NCBI GenBank assembly: GCA_020633205.1
Contig: JACKEB010000021.1
Span: 1-64,000, forward strand
Source of the DNA: Polyangiaceae bacterium
GTDB taxonomy: Bacteria; Myxococcota_A; Polyangia; Polyangiales; Polyangiaceae
Direction of reading: 5' to 3'
DNA: 64,000 bases
A program made the translations under genes and the position numbers. This document shows, piece by piece, positions 16,333-27,451 of the stretch. Below the pieces are notes generated by a model. That model was not told the origin of the DNA, did not search any database, and saw nothing but the letters and a program-made list of their open reading frames with translations. Within the stretch, counting starts at the first letter, position 1. Each line of letters opens with the position of its first letter.

Positions 16333-19300
16333 CCACCGCCGCCGGGGGTCTCGATTCGGAGGCGGTCTCCCGCTCGCAGCATCAGCTGAGCTTTCGCCGG
16401 GAGTGGCTTGCCGTTGAGCAGGTTCCGCCCTCGTGCCCCAGGCTCGCCTCCGCTCAGGCCAAACGGAGCCACCTGGCGGCGCTCGCTCAGGATCGCGCCG
16501 TCGAGATCCTTCAAGAACTCGAACTCTCGTACGACGCCGTCTCCGCCCGGGTTCGCGCCGGCTCCACCCGAGCCGCTTCGAAGTGCAAACGTGTGGAGCC
16601 GCACCGGAAAGCGATGCTCGAGGACCTCCGGATCGGTGATGCGGGTGTTGGTCATGTGGGTGTGCACGCCGCTTGCCCCACGGAAGTCCGGTCCAGCGCC
16701 GGCTCCTCCCGCGATGGTCTCGTAGTAACCAAAGCTCGCGTCGCCAAACGTCAGGTTGTTCATCGTGCCCTGGCTGGCCGCCACGACGCCCAGTGCACCG
16801 AGCAGCACATCGACGACGCGTTGAGACGTCTCGACGTTGCCCCCCGCCACCGCCGCGTCTGCTGGAGGATCGAGGAGGCTGTGCGTTGGGATGCTGATCC
16901 GCACTCCACGTAGGCAGCCCGCGTTCAGCGGGATGGGGTGACCCACCAAGGCACGCAGCACGTAGATCACCGCCGCGACCGTGACTGCCCTCGGCGCATT
17001 GAGATTGCTCTCGACCGTCGGCGCCGTCCCGCTGAAGTCGATGTCAAGCTCTCCACCTCGGATCCGCAGGGTCACCTCGATGCGCGCGCCGTCGTCGAGC
17101 TGATCGGCGAAATGGTACTCGCCATCTCCAAGGGCCACGAGACGCGCCCGGACTAGCTCGGCAGCGTTGTCTTGGATATGGCGCATGTAGGCCTTGACCA
17201 CCGGGACGCCTTGCTGCTGACACAGCTCTGCGAGGAGCGTCGCGCCCTGGTTGTTCGCCGCGACTTGAGCCAGCAAGTCGGCGATGTTGTCCCGCGGGGC
17301 CCTCGCTGGGTGGGGGCCGCTGCTCAAGACTTCGAGCAACTCCGACTCGAGGAGCTTGCCTTCGCGCACCAGTGGGAGACAGCGTAAGACCACGCCCTCT
17401 TCCGCGAGGCAACGCGAAAAGGGAGGCATCGAGCCCGGGGTTATGCCTCCGATGTCCGCGTGGTGTCCGCGACTGGCGACGAAGAACTCCAAGCCGCCAT
17501 CGATGAACACCGGGGTGACGACCGTCACGTCCGGCAAATGGGAGCCTCCACCGGCGGGGTCATTGGTGACATAGACGCTGCCGGGCTTCATCGATGGGTG
17601 CGCGGCGAGTGTCGCGCTCACGGACTCACCCATGGCGCCAAGGTGTACGGGGATGTGCGGCGCGTTCGCGACGAGGTTTCCCTGGGGATCGAAGACGGCG
17701 CACGAGAAGTCGAGGCGCTCACGGATGTTCGTCGAGAGCGCGGTACGCTCCAGCACATGTCCCATCTGCTCGGCGATGGACATGAACTGGTTCCCGAAGA
17801 TCTCCAGGCGCACCGGATCCCGTGCATCGGCATCGCTAACGATGCGCGCGGCGTGCTGGTCGTCGCCGCGGCGGATGTCCAAGGTGCCGTCGCTAGTCAC
17901 CTGGAGTGTGAAGCCTGGGTCCAGGACGATGGAACCCGTCGCGTCGAGGATCAGCGCGGGTCCAACGAGACTCCCACGCAGATCCTCTCGCCACAGCATC
18001 GGTACGTCCTCCACCCAGCCATCGCTGCTCCCGGCTGGCTCGCCGAACCACACGCGGGTCGAACCGAGTGCCGTCGGTGACGCTTGCTCATCGCTGAAGC
18101 ACACCGGGACTTCGCCTGACGCGATACGACCCTGAACGCGTGCCTGGGAAACCAGCACCGCGCGCTGTTCCCGGAGGTAACCGAAGAGCCGCTGGTGGTC
18201 CTGCTCGAAGCGTTCTACCAGCGCACCGATGCGGTCGCCTGGCTTGCCGTCGTCCGTGTCCGCTAGCTTGGCGACCTCTAGGGTGAGGAACGTCTCTGAG
18301 CCCTGATAGCCCACGTCGACGAAACGTCGCAGTTCTACGGGCAGCCCGTCGGGATTCGGCGTGCGCTCGAGTTCGCTCCTCACGCTGCGCTCCAGGTCTT
18401 GGAACACCGGCTCCAACGCGCGCAGTGTGAGCTCCGAGAGTTCGCTGCGCCCGGCTTCGCGTGACCGGTGACAGCCCACGTCGGCGAGCCCCATACCGTA
18501 CGCGCTCAGTACGCCACCCAGCGGATGGATCAAGATGCGCCGGATGTCGAGCTCACGAGCCAACGCGCAAGCGTGCTGACCACCCGCGCCGCCGAAGACC
18601 ACCAACGCGTGTTCCCGGACATCATAGCCCCGGGAGACTGAGACCTTGCGGATCGCCTCCGCCATGTTGTGCGTAGCCACACGGAAAAAACCCGTCGCGG
18701 CCTCGAGGGGCGACATCTCAAGTTCGTCAGACAGCGTCACGAGGGCAGCCTCGGCACGCTGACGGTCTAGGGGGAATGGGAATCGGCTGTCGTCGAGGCG
18801 CCCGAGTGTGAGATTGACGTCAGTCACGGTCAGCTCGCTGGCGTGGGGCTTGCCGTAGCAAAGTGGACCGGGGTCCGAACCGGCGCTCTCCGGTCCGACT
18901 TGCAGGCGACCATCGCGCCACTGGCAAATCGAGCCACCGCCGGCGGCAACCGTGTGGATGTCGAGGGTTGGCGCGCGCAAGCGGATCCCTGATGTTTCCG
19001 TAGAGAACACCAGGGGTAGATCGTGCATGAAGCGAGAGACGTCTGTGGACGTCCCGCCCATGTCGAAGCCAATCGCGGGCAATGCGCCGTGGCGCTCGGC
19101 GATCTTCGCGTAGGCGACGACGCCGCCCGCGGGCCCCGAGAGGATCGCGTCGGGACCTCTAAAGGCGGCGGCGTCGGTGAGCGCGCCGCTCGACTGCATG
19201 AGACGCAGGCTGCTTCCTGGTAGTTCCCGCTCGAGGCTCCTGAGGTAGTCGCTTAAGAGCGGCGTGAGATAGGCGTCGACGGTGGTGGTGTCGCCGCGAG

Positions 19301-19880
19301 CTGTCAGGCCAAGCTCCCTCGCGACTTCGTGGGATGGGTACACGTCGTCGAAGCCATGGCTCTTCGCGAGCGCCGCGATCTGTTGCTCGAGGCTTGGGTT
19401 CAAGTAGGAGTGCAGCACCACGATGGCGATGCTGCGCAATCCGCGTTCACGCCAGCTCTTGAAGGTGCCGGCCAGCTCAGGGGCTGAAGGCGCCGCGAGA
19501 ATGTTACCCTGGGGATCCAGTCGCGCATCAACTTCGCAGACTTCGCGGTAGAGCACGTCGGGGCGCTGGATGTTGAGCGCGAAGATGTCAGGTCGGGCTT
19601 GTGTGCCGATTTTCAAGGCATCCGCGAAGCCGCGCGTGATGACTAGCCCCATGGCGGCGCCTCGGCGTTCGAGGAGCGCGTTGGTCGCCACCGTCGTGCC
19701 CATGCGCACGTCGCAGGGTGGGATCGGCGTGTCGGGGGATTGCCCCAGCAGCTGGCGGATCCCGACGAGGGGCGCGCGATCGTCGCTGAGCACCTTGGCC
19801 ACGCTGAGTTCGCCGCTAGGCGCCCGGCCGAGGCAGTCGGTGAAGGTGCCGCCGCGATCGATCCAAAACTGCCAACGCAT
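16236..19880 (-). CDS. 5-oxoprolinase / hydantoinase-type (HyuA-HyuB fusion)
   Basis: From ATG at 19880 the product is 1214 residues, about the length of eukaryotic-type 5-oxoprolinase with both halves joined. It opens MRWQFWIDRGGTFTDC, the family start, which is why this ATG is preferred to TTG at 19916. The N-terminal half has ASKHA-type motifs (GGTFTD, GFDMGGTSTDVS, VFGGAGGQHA). The C-terminal half has the HyuB signatures FMSIAEQMGHVLERTA, DFSCAVFD, GQLD-like HLPDVT and DIDFSGTAP. The enzyme opens 5-oxoproline to glutamate with ATP; hydantoinase activity on related rings cannot be excluded. The end is odd: after GGGGYGALPG comes a 25-residue Pro/Ala/Ser tail encoded opposite the neighbouring gene. 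Confidence 0.88.
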   Translation of the reverse strand: MRWQFWIDRGGTFTDCLGRAPSGELSVAKVLSDDRAPLVGIRQLLGQSPDTPIPPCDVRMGTTVATNALLERRGAAMGLVITRGFADALKIGTQARPDIFALNIQRPDVLYREVCEVDARLDPQGNILAAPSAPELAGTFKSWRERGLRSIAIVVLHSYLNPSLEQQIAALAKSHGFDDVYPSHEVARELGLTARGDTTTVDAYLTPLLSDYLRSLERELPGSSLRLMQSSGALTDAAAFRGPDAILSGPAGGVVAYAKIAERHGALPAIGFDMGGTSTDVSRFMHDLPLVFSTETSGIRLRAPTLDIHTVAAGGGSICQWRDGRLQVGPESAGSDPGPLCYGKPHASELTVTDVNLTLGRLDDSRFPFPLDRQRAEAALVTLSDELEMSPLEAATGFFRVATHNMAEAIRKVSVSRGYDVREHALVVFGGAGGQHACALARELDIRRILIHPLGGVLSAYGMGLADVGCHRSREAGRSELSELTLRALEPVFQDLERSVRSELERTPNPDGLPVELRRFVDVGYQGSETFLTLEVAKLADTDDGKPGDRIGALVERFEQDHQRLFGYLREQRAVLVSQARVQGRIASGEVPVCFSDEQASPTALGSTRVWFGEPAGSSDGWVEDVPMLWREDLRGSLVGPALILDATGSIVLDPGFTLQVTSDGTLDIRRGDDQHAARIVSDADARDPVRLEIFGNQFMSIAEQMGHVLERTALSTNIRERLDFSCAVFDPQGNLVANAPHIPVHLGAMGESVSATLAAHPSMKPGSVYVTNDPAGGGSHLPDVTVVTPVFIDGGLEFFVASRGHHADIGGITPGSMPPFSRCLAEEGVVLRCLPLVREGKLLESELLEVLSSGPHPARAPRDNIADLLAQVAANNQGATLLAELCQQQGVPVVKAYMRHIQDNAAELVRARLVALGDGEYHFADQLDDGARIEVTLRIRGGELDIDFSGTAPTVESNLNAPRAVTVAAVIYVLRALVGHPIPLNAGCLRGVRISIPTHSLLDPPADAAVAGGNVETSQRVVDVLLGALGVVAASQGTMNNLTFGDASFGYYETIAGGAGAGPDFRGASGVHTHMTNTRITDPEVLEHRFPVRLHTFALRSGSGGAGANPGGDGVVREFEFLKDLDGAILSERRQVAPFGLSGGEPGARGRNLLNGKPLPAKAQLMLRAGDRLRIETPGGGGYGALPGPASPGAPASDGTPASPASGTPGAGA

Positions 19881-19926
19881 GCCTCGCGTTGTGCTGGCGA
19901 GGGAGACCGGGGTCAACCGCTCTAGC

Positions 19927-20661
19927 TTATTGCTTCGACAGCATCCAGAGCAGCAGGCCGAGACAGCCTGCGAGCACGAGCACGAGCAGCGCCAGGAGTC
20001 CTGTCGCCAGGCCTGACCCAGAGCTCTGCTGCGGGGGAGGCGCCATCACGATGGGCGCTTGCTGCATGGGTTGCGGGACAGGTGGCGCTGGCGTGTCTTG
20101 CACGATCACTGCCGGAGGCCCCTGCATGAGCGCTTGCTCCGGAGGGAATGGGCGAGACAACGCCGCGGCGGCAGGGATAGGCGGCGGGCCGCCAGCGCTG
20201 AGCGGGGACGAGGAGAGCGGAGACGATGCCACGCGGGTCGCGGCGTCGTCGTCTTCATCGTAGCTGGCGTTGGCCGCCTTGGGCGGAGCTGGGAACCGCG
20301 CGGAAGCAGGGCCGGACGCTGCGCGAGGTGAGGAGGCCGCTGGAGGGGGTGGGGGAGGGCGCGCCCCCAGCGACTGACCTGCCGGGACCGCGAGCTGCGT
20401 GAAGGCCTCCTCCGCGTCCGCGTAAGCGATGATGTCCGCGTCGTCGAGGGGCGATTCGGCGAGCCGAGTCATCGCTTCGTCCGACTGAATGGCGTCAGCA
20501 AACGCATCCACGAACTCGAGGACTTGCCACTCTCGAGTTCCGAGCTGTTGCACCTCGCTCTCCACGGGCACTCGACCCTGGGCGATTCCGCGGAGCAACA
20601 GCTCGGTGCTCACCGGTCCGATTGGGGCGGAGCCCTCACTGCGCACCATCCACTGAGCCAT
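19927..20661 (-). CDS. GYF_2-domain protein with C-terminal membrane anchor
   Basis: The 244-residue protein starts MAQWMVRSEGSAPIGPVSTE and reads as a GYF_2 domain over residues 1-60, with G-P-V-S in place of the usual G-P-x-s/t and W-x-V-L near the end. A Pro/Ala/Asp-rich linker (about 85-210) follows, and the last 30 residues are one hydrophobic helix with a few charged residues after it, a tail anchor. GYF domains bind proline-rich peptides; in Myxococcus a GYF domain is part of GltJ. The second GYF protein of this window, at 43258, joins the domain to a zinc ribbon. A role as a membrane-tethered adaptor is inferred. Confidence 0.7.
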   Translation of the reverse strand: MAQWMVRSEGSAPIGPVSTELLLRGIAQGRVPVESEVQQLGTREWQVLEFVDAFADAIQSDEAMTRLAESPLDDADIIAYADAEEAFTQLAVPAGQSLGARPPPPPPAASSPRAASGPASARFPAPPKAANASYDEDDDAATRVASSPLSSSPLSAGGPPPIPAAAALSRPFPPEQALMQGPPAVIVQDTPAPPVPQPMQQAPIVMAPPPQQSSGSGLATGLLALLVLVLAGCLGLLLWMLSKQ

Positions 20662-20752
20662 TGGCTCGGAGTTTAGTGGGCTCGTCAGTTCCCGCGGCGA
20701 AAAATTAGCCGAATTGCCTGCGCTTTGGCGTTGCTTGAGTCAGACGAAGGCG

Positions 20753-20782
20753 AGCGCTCCTCAGCCTCTGCAGAGGAGCGCT
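20753..20782 (-). terminator. Terminator of the acyl-CoA dehydrogenase gene
   Basis: A perfect 10-bp stem (AGCGCTCCTC / GAGGAGCGCT) with a ten-base loop lies 38 bases past the stop codon. The following stretch has few T residues, so termination strength is uncertain. Confidence 0.5.
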
Positions 20783-20819
20783 TGTAGGCACAGGTGGTTG
20801 GGCGTCAGACTCGATTGTC

Positions 20820-22496
20820 TCAGGCTTGCTCGAGCAAGCGACGCGCGATGACGTGCGCCTGGATCTCGTTCGCGCCTTCGAAGATAGAGAGCACGCGCGC
20901 GTCGACCAGGATGCGTGAAGCGACGTACTCCTCCGCGTAGCCATTGCCACCGTGGATTTGTACGCAAGCGTCGGCGCTCTCCCAAGCGGCGCGCGTGCCG
21001 AGGAGCTTCGCCATGCCCGCCTCTAAGTCGCAGCGCTTGCCGCTGTCCTTGGCGCGCGCCGCGAAGAACGTCAGCTGGCGGCACGCCATGATGCGCGCGA
21101 CCATGCGACCGATCTTGCGCTGCACTCGGGGGAACTCGAAGATCGGCGCGCCGAACTGGATGCGCTCTTGCGCGTACTTGAGCCCCTGATCGAGCGCTGA
21201 CTGAGCGACGCCTACGCCGCGAGCTGCGGTCTGGATACGCGCGCTTTCGAACGTCGCCATCAGTTGCTTGAAGCCTTGACCTTCCACGCCGCCGAGGAGC
21301 GCGCTGCCCGCGACCTTGAAGTTGTCGAAGCCGATCTCGAACTCCTTCATCCCGCGATAGCCGAGCACCTTGATCTCGGTTCCGGTGATGCCTTCGTCCG
21401 GGAAGCCTTCCGTCTCTGGGTTCGTCTCGCTGCCACGCGACTTGGTGGCGAGCATCATCGAGAGGCCACCGTAGCCGTCGTCGTCGGGGTTGGTGCGCAC
21501 TAGGAGTGTCATCAGATCCGCGCGCGTCGCGTGGGTGATCCAGGTCTTCGCGCCGCTGACCAAGTAGTTCCCGTCCGCCTGCTTTTCAGCGCGAGACTTC
21601 AGGTGCGCGAGATCGGAGCCATTGTTGGGTTCGGTGAACACCGCCGTGGGGAGCACCTCACCGCTTGCGAGCTTCGGTAGCCACTCTTGCTTCTGCTCTT
21701 CGGTGCCGCCTCCCAGGATCAGCTCGGCGGCGATCTCTGCGCGTGTACCGAGGGAGCCGGCGCCAATGTAGCCACGGCTCAGCTCTTCGGTGACGACGCA
21801 CATGGCGACCTTGTCGAGCCCCTGGCCGCCGTACTCCTCTGGGATCGTCAGCCCGAAGACGCCAAGCTCAGCCATCTTCTGGATCAAATCCATGGGGATC
21901 AGCACGTCCTTGCGGTGTACGTCCTGAGCGATGGGCTCGACCTCGCTCTGCACGAAGCGACGGAATTCGGTCTGCACCGCCTCCAGCGTCTCGTCTCCCA
22001 GCGCCCAGGCGCCGAAGCTGCGTTTCTCCACGGCAAGACGCGCGAGGCGACACAGCGCTTCGCCGGAGGCGTAGCGCTCGGCAATGGCTTGCACCTTGGG
22101 GCTCTGCAGGGTGGTCGCGATGTCTTCCGCTTCGAGTCCCAGCTCGCTCAGACCAATCGACTCGCAGGGGCCAAGCTCGACGCCGCCGACCAGTTGGCGA
22201 CAGAGTTCGCCCACATACGCACCAGCGATCGAGACTTCGAGTTCTGTGTCGTCGTCGCTCGCGCTGACGCGCTCCGCCCAGGCAACGACCTGGCGCGCCG
22301 CTTCGAGTTCCGTCGCCAAATAAGCCAGTCCGTGGGCTGCGAGCTGGTGTCGATTGAGCAGTCCGGCGGACACGCGGCCATCCTTCGACACCAGGCCGTG
22401 AACGCGCTTGAGCGCGCGCTCATACACCGCTTCAAGGGCGGTGAGGGCAGGATGGAGGTCGCCAGCGCGCACGGTCTTGGGGGCTTCTGTGTTCAT
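20820..22496 (-). CDS. Acyl-CoA dehydrogenase family protein
   Basis: The 558-residue flavoprotein has a 180-residue N-terminal helical extension ahead of a normal acyl-CoA dehydrogenase core. Landmarks are IPEEYGGQGLD, AVFTEPNNGSDLAHLKSRA (the FAD-binding middle domain), YRGMKEFEIGFDNFKV, and the C-terminal QIHGGNGYAEEYVASRILVDARVLSIFEGANEIQ-type sequence that binds FAD and substrate. These enzymes oxidise acyl-CoA to 2-enoyl-CoA and pass electrons to ETF. The Glu of SIFEGANEIQ is the candidate catalytic base. It is divergent from the crotonyl-CoA carboxylase/reductase gene, which could make it part of the same C4/C5-CoA pathway, for example a methylsuccinyl-CoA dehydrogenase. That is inferred from neighbourhood and the long N-terminus. 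Confidence 0.85.
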   Translation of the reverse strand: MNTEAPKTVRAGDLHPALTALEAVYERALKRVHGLVSKDGRVSAGLLNRHQLAAHGLAYLATELEAARQVVAWAERVSASDDDTELEVSIAGAYVGELCRQLVGGVELGPCESIGLSELGLEAEDIATTLQSPKVQAIAERYASGEALCRLARLAVEKRSFGAWALGDETLEAVQTEFRRFVQSEVEPIAQDVHRKDVLIPMDLIQKMAELGVFGLTIPEEYGGQGLDKVAMCVVTEELSRGYIGAGSLGTRAEIAAELILGGGTEEQKQEWLPKLASGEVLPTAVFTEPNNGSDLAHLKSRAEKQADGNYLVSGAKTWITHATRADLMTLLVRTNPDDDGYGGLSMMLATKSRGSETNPETEGFPDEGITGTEIKVLGYRGMKEFEIGFDNFKVAGSALLGGVEGQGFKQLMATFESARIQTAARGVGVAQSALDQGLKYAQERIQFGAPIFEFPRVQRKIGRMVARIMACRQLTFFAARAKDSGKRCDLEAGMAKLLGTRAAWESADACVQIHGGNGYAEEYVASRILVDARVLSIFEGANEIQAHVIARRLLEQA

Positions 22497-22818
22497 CGTG
22501 GTTACTCCGCTGCGCAGCTGAAGCCGCGCGACTCAGGCGCGCACCGTAGGGGAAGAGCGAGCCAAACAGCTATGGATTAGGCCTAGCTACGCGATGCGTC
22601 AACCAAACCCAACCGTCAGTACGCGAGTCTTCGAAGCAATGGCGCCTCCCGCTGGCCGCGCAGTCGGACACGGCCCATCGCTCAACGCCTCACTGGCGTT
22701 TGGGTTCCTAGGGTCCCCAGAGGAGTTTGGGGGGAGGTCCACTGCACTGTCCCAACGCCGCCAACGAGATACGGTCGGTCTCGTATTTTAGCGCGCTGTG
22801 TCATAGTCTCCCGACCCC
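22497..22818. other. Divergent promoter region of acyl-CoA dehydrogenase and ccr
   Basis: These 322 bases between divergent starts have no gene. They hold the palindrome described at 22764-22786 close to ccr, then an A/T stretch (CGTATTTTAG) that may include the ccr promoter. Confidence 0.5.
22764..22786. promoter_or_regulatory. Candidate operator upstream of ccr
   Basis: Two overlapping dyads share this site: ACGAGA/TCTCGT (22764-22769, 22779-22784) and ATACG/CGTAT (22769-22773, 22782-22786). The spacing and size suit a dimeric regulator. It lies 33 bases before the ccr start. Confidence 0.35.
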
Positions 22819-24069
<1,251 letters not shown>

Positions 24070-24089
24070 GTCTTCAGCCTCGACCAGCA

Positions 24090-24119
24090 AAAACGCCGAC
24101 GGTCTCCCGTCGGCGTTTT
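24090..24119. terminator. Bidirectional terminator between ccr and clpA
   Basis: A perfect 13-bp stem (AAAACGCCGACGG / CCGTCGGCGTTTT) with a TCTC loop, with A-rich and T-rich ends, lies between convergent genes and can serve both. Confidence 0.9.
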
Positions 24120-24227
24120 CGTTTTGTCCGTGTCCGGCGCCGCGTTGACGCGCTGAGTGGCTCTTGAAGTTTGGCGCGGCGTGGCGACCGAGGACCTCTC
24201 CCCCAAAAGAAAACCGCGCGGCAACGC

Positions 24228-26483
24228 TCAGTGGTGGAGCGGGTTCTTCTTGAACTTGAAGGTGACCTCGCCGTCCTTGACGTCCACGATCACGTGGCCG
24301 CCCTCGGAGAGCTCGCCGAAGAGCAGCTCGTCGCCCAGCTTGCTCTTGATCTCGTCCTGCAGCACGCGCGACAGGGGGCGCGCACCGTAGTCGCGATCAT
24401 AGCCCTTGTCGGCGAAGTACTCCTTGGCCGCCTTGGTGAGCTCGAGGGTGACGTTGCGCTCGCCAAGCTGTCCTTCGAGTTCTGCGACGAACTTGTCGAC
24501 GATGTGCCCCATCACCTCGGGGCTCAGGGGGTCGAAGCCAATTTTCGCGTCGAGACGGTTGCGGAACTCCGGGCTGAACGTGTTTTTGAACGCGATGTCG
24601 CCGTCGCCGCGGGTGTCCGCCTGACCGAAGCCGAGCTTGCGCTTGGCGAGGTCGGCCGCGCCGACGTTGCTCGTCATGATCAGGATCACGTTGCTGAAGT
24701 CGGACTGCTTGCCGTTGTTGTCGGTGAGCCGGCCGTGATCCATGACCTGCAAGAGGACGTTGAACACGTCTGGATGCGCCTTCTCGATTTCGTCGAGCAA
24801 GAGCACGCAGTGGGGCGTCTTCGCGATCGCTTCCGTGAGGAGACCACCACGATCGTAGCCGACATAGCCCGGGGGCGCGCCGATCAGGCGGCTCACGGTG
24901 TGGCGCTCCATGTACTCGCTCATGTCGAAGCGCACGAGCTCGATACCCATCACCCGCGCAAGCGTCTTTGCGACCTCGGTCTTGCCGACGCCGGTGGGCC
25001 CGGTGAAGAGGTAAGAGCCGATGGGTTTCTCCGGAGGGCGGAGCCCTGCGCGCGCGAGCTTGATCGCTGTTGCGACCTCCTTGATGGCGCGGTCCTGTCC
25101 GTAGACGTTCTTGCGCAGCTCACCTTCGAGATCCTTCAGCGCGCTGCGATCGTCAGAAGATACCTGGCGCGGCGGGATCTGCGCCATGCGCGCCACCACC
25201 TGTTCGATGCGCGCGCTGTTCACGACTGCGCCATCGCCGTCCTCGAGCTTCGCGTCCGCGCCGGCCTCGTCCATCAGGTCGATGGCTTTGTCGGGCAACT
25301 TGCGGTCGTGCAGGTGGCGCTGGGCGAGCTTGCCGCAAGCTTCGATGGCTTCCACTTCGTAGGTGACGTTGTGAAACTCCTCGTAGCGTGGCTGCAGGCC
25401 CTTGAGGATCTGCACGGTTTCCTCGAGGCTCGGTTCGAGCACTTCGATCTTCTGAAAGCGCCGGGCGAGGGCGCGATCGCGCTCCAGGTGAGAGCGGTAC
25501 TCCTCGAAGGTGGTCGCACCGATACAGCGCAGTTTGCCGCTCGAGAGCGCAGGCTTGAGCAAGTTCGAGGCATCCAGGGTGCCACCGCTCGTGGCGCCGG
25601 CGCCGATCACCGTGTGTAGCTCGTCGACGAATAGGATAGCGTCCTTGATCGCACCGAGCTCCTTGAGTACCGATTTGATGCGGTTCTCAAAATCCCCGCG
25701 GAATTTAGTGCCAGCGATCAGCGCGCCCATGTCCAGCGCCCAGATGGTCGCGCCCTGGATTGGCTTCGGGACGTCGCCCTCCGCCAACATGGCAGCCAGG
25801 CCCTCCACGATCGCGGTCTTGCCGACGCCTGCGTCACCCACGAACAGCGGGTTGTTCTTGCGCCGTCGAGCGAGCACCTGGACCGCGCGGCGGATCTCCT
25901 TGTCGCGCCCGATCAGTGGCTCGATTTCGCCCTCTTTCGCCTTCTCCGTGAGGTTGACGGCGAATTTGTCTAGGGCCTTGCCCTGAGAGCCGCCGTCTTC
26001 GTCTTCGTCGTCCGCCGTGGGGACTTCGCGTTCCTCGTCATCCTCTCCGTCGCGGGCGACGCCGTGGGAGATGTAGTTGACCACGTCGTAGCGGGTCACG
26101 CCGTGCTCTTCGAGCACCTGGGTGGCAGGAGAATCGAGTTCGCTGAAGATGGCGATCAGGACGTTGTGCCCCTTGAGCTCTTCCTTGCCACTTGATTCCA
26201 CGTGGATAGCGGCGCGCTGGAGCACGCGGTGAAAGCCTCGAGAAGGGGCGGGGGAGACTTCACCGGCGCCGGGGACCTTGGCCATCTCCTCGTCGAAGAC
26301 TTGCTCCAGGCTGGTCTTGATTTTCTCGACGTTGCCGCCGCTCTTCTTGACCACCCGAGCAGTGGCCTCGTCGTGCAGCAGCGCGTACAGCAAGTGCTCG
26401 ACGGTCATCAGATCGTGGCGCCTGCGCTGTGCTTCGCGTAGCGCCAACGAACACGCAATTTCGACTTCTGCGCTGACTTTCAC
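24228..26483 (-). CDS. clpA: ATP-dependent Clp protease ATP-binding subunit ClpA
   Basis: From GTG at 26483 the product is 751 residues, near the size of E. coli ClpA. The start is chosen because GGAAGGAAG lies just upstream and the conserved N-domain (VSAEVEIACSLALREAQRRRH, then the LYALL repeat) begins here. Two AAA+ modules follow, with Walker A motifs GDAGVGKT and GPTGVGKT, Walker B segments ILFVDELH and LLLDEIEKAHPD, and no M-domain, which separates ClpA from ClpB. ClpA unfolds proteins and feeds them into ClpP; ClpS delivers N-end-rule substrates. The start overlaps the clpS stop by four bases (GTGA), so the two are coupled. Confidence 0.95.
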   Translation of the reverse strand: MKVSAEVEIACSLALREAQRRRHDLMTVEHLLYALLHDEATARVVKKSGGNVEKIKTSLEQVFDEEMAKVPGAGEVSPAPSRGFHRVLQRAAIHVESSGKEELKGHNVLIAIFSELDSPATQVLEEHGVTRYDVVNYISHGVARDGEDDEEREVPTADDEDEDGGSQGKALDKFAVNLTEKAKEGEIEPLIGRDKEIRRAVQVLARRRKNNPLFVGDAGVGKTAIVEGLAAMLAEGDVPKPIQGATIWALDMGALIAGTKFRGDFENRIKSVLKELGAIKDAILFVDELHTVIGAGATSGGTLDASNLLKPALSSGKLRCIGATTFEEYRSHLERDRALARRFQKIEVLEPSLEETVQILKGLQPRYEEFHNVTYEVEAIEACGKLAQRHLHDRKLPDKAIDLMDEAGADAKLEDGDGAVVNSARIEQVVARMAQIPPRQVSSDDRSALKDLEGELRKNVYGQDRAIKEVATAIKLARAGLRPPEKPIGSYLFTGPTGVGKTEVAKTLARVMGIELVRFDMSEYMERHTVSRLIGAPPGYVGYDRGGLLTEAIAKTPHCVLLLDEIEKAHPDVFNVLLQVMDHGRLTDNNGKQSDFSNVILIMTSNVGAADLAKRKLGFGQADTRGDGDIAFKNTFSPEFRNRLDAKIGFDPLSPEVMGHIVDKFVAELEGQLGERNVTLELTKAAKEYFADKGYDRDYGARPLSRVLQDEIKSKLGDELLFGELSEGGHVIVDVKDGEVTFKFKKNPLHH

Positions 26484-26821
26484 GCGTCGTCTTCCTTCCC
26501 GAAGCCTTCCGGCTCGGCAGTGCACCGGAGCGGGTGCCCATTTTCCCTGGCGTAATCCATCACCTGTTTGACTTTGGTTTCAGCGACGTCGCGGGTGAAC
26601 ACCCCAACAATCCCGTATCCCTTGTGGTGGATCTGCAGCATGACTTGGGTCGCTTCGGTCTCGCTTTGGTGAAAGAACTTCATCAGGACGTGAACCACGA
26701 ATTCCATCGTGGTGTAGTCGTCGTTGTGAAAGACCACGTGGTAGCGCCGAGGGCGCTTGGTCTTGGGTTTCTCGACGAGCTCGAGGCCGCCGTCTTCTTG
26801 GTTTTGCTTCCGTGTGGCCAT
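26480..26821 (-). CDS. clpS: ClpS adaptor protein
   Basis: The 113-residue protein contains the ClpS core: PRRYHVVFHNDDYTTMEFVVHVL, then F-H-x-S-E-x-E-A and GVFTRDVAETKVKQV. The NDD/YTTM region forms the pocket that reads N-terminal destabilising residues, and the VFTRDVAE segment contacts the ClpA N-domain. An Arg/Lys/Glu-rich N-terminal extension of about 25 residues is the part that enters ClpA. It precedes and overlaps clpA, the usual order. No strong Shine-Dalgarno sequence is seen before the ATG. Confidence 0.95.
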   Translation of the reverse strand: MATRKQNQEDGGLELVEKPKTKRPRRYHVVFHNDDYTTMEFVVHVLMKFFHQSETEATQVMLQIHHKGYGIVGVFTRDVAETKVKQVMDYARENGHPLRCTAEPEGFGKEDDA

Positions 26822-27451
26822 GCTCTATGACGAATCGTCCGTTCCGATCGTGGTTCGTGGGCGCGGCGCGGTGTGGTTGAGCGCGGGTGAGCCATCGTCT
26901 CCGCTCTGGGAGGGGACAGCCGGGTGCGCTGGGTGCGCAGAGCTAGACCCTTAGGATACCCCGGGCGGTCTGGTGTCTGTTGGCGAACGGGTACTTTGGT
27001 CACTGGTTGAGATGTGTCGAGGGGCCTGGGAAGCGAGGCGAAACGCGGCGACTTCGAGCGTGCCGCTCCCGAGGTAAGGAGGCGCGACCGGGTCCCGACG
27101 GTTCAGGACGCGAGCGAGCGCGTAGCTGTCGCTTCCAGGCGTGGTCAGCTGGCGGGCCGCAACGGGAAGCAGGGTTGATGCCAATTGTGTCGACTCCCTT
27201 CACCTGGGGAGTCCAAGCCGCGAAGTCAAGCAGAGCAGCGTCGACCAAAACGCCAAAAGCGCCAGCCGCGGTTGCGGAAGGCGCTGTGGCGCGGTCACTG
27301 CCTGAAAGCAGCACCGGAGTGGTCGCTCCGCTGACCCGGGAGCTGATCCCTAGGGGATCCGGTCGTCACGCCAACAAGCGGGCGGGACCAAGCGTGTGCG
27401 GCCAACCGGGTTCGGCAGACCGCGCGTGGTGTGAAGCGATCGCGAATGCGA
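26822..27451. other. Intergenic region upstream of clpS, no gene recognised
   Basis: The 630 bases hold no frame with family-like sequence or ribosome-binding site. Around 27255-27295 GC-rich complementary stretches (AGCGCC / GGCGCT with outer CGCCA / TGGCG) could form a stem-loop, possibly ending the small gene at 27592 on the minus strand. Confidence 0.45.
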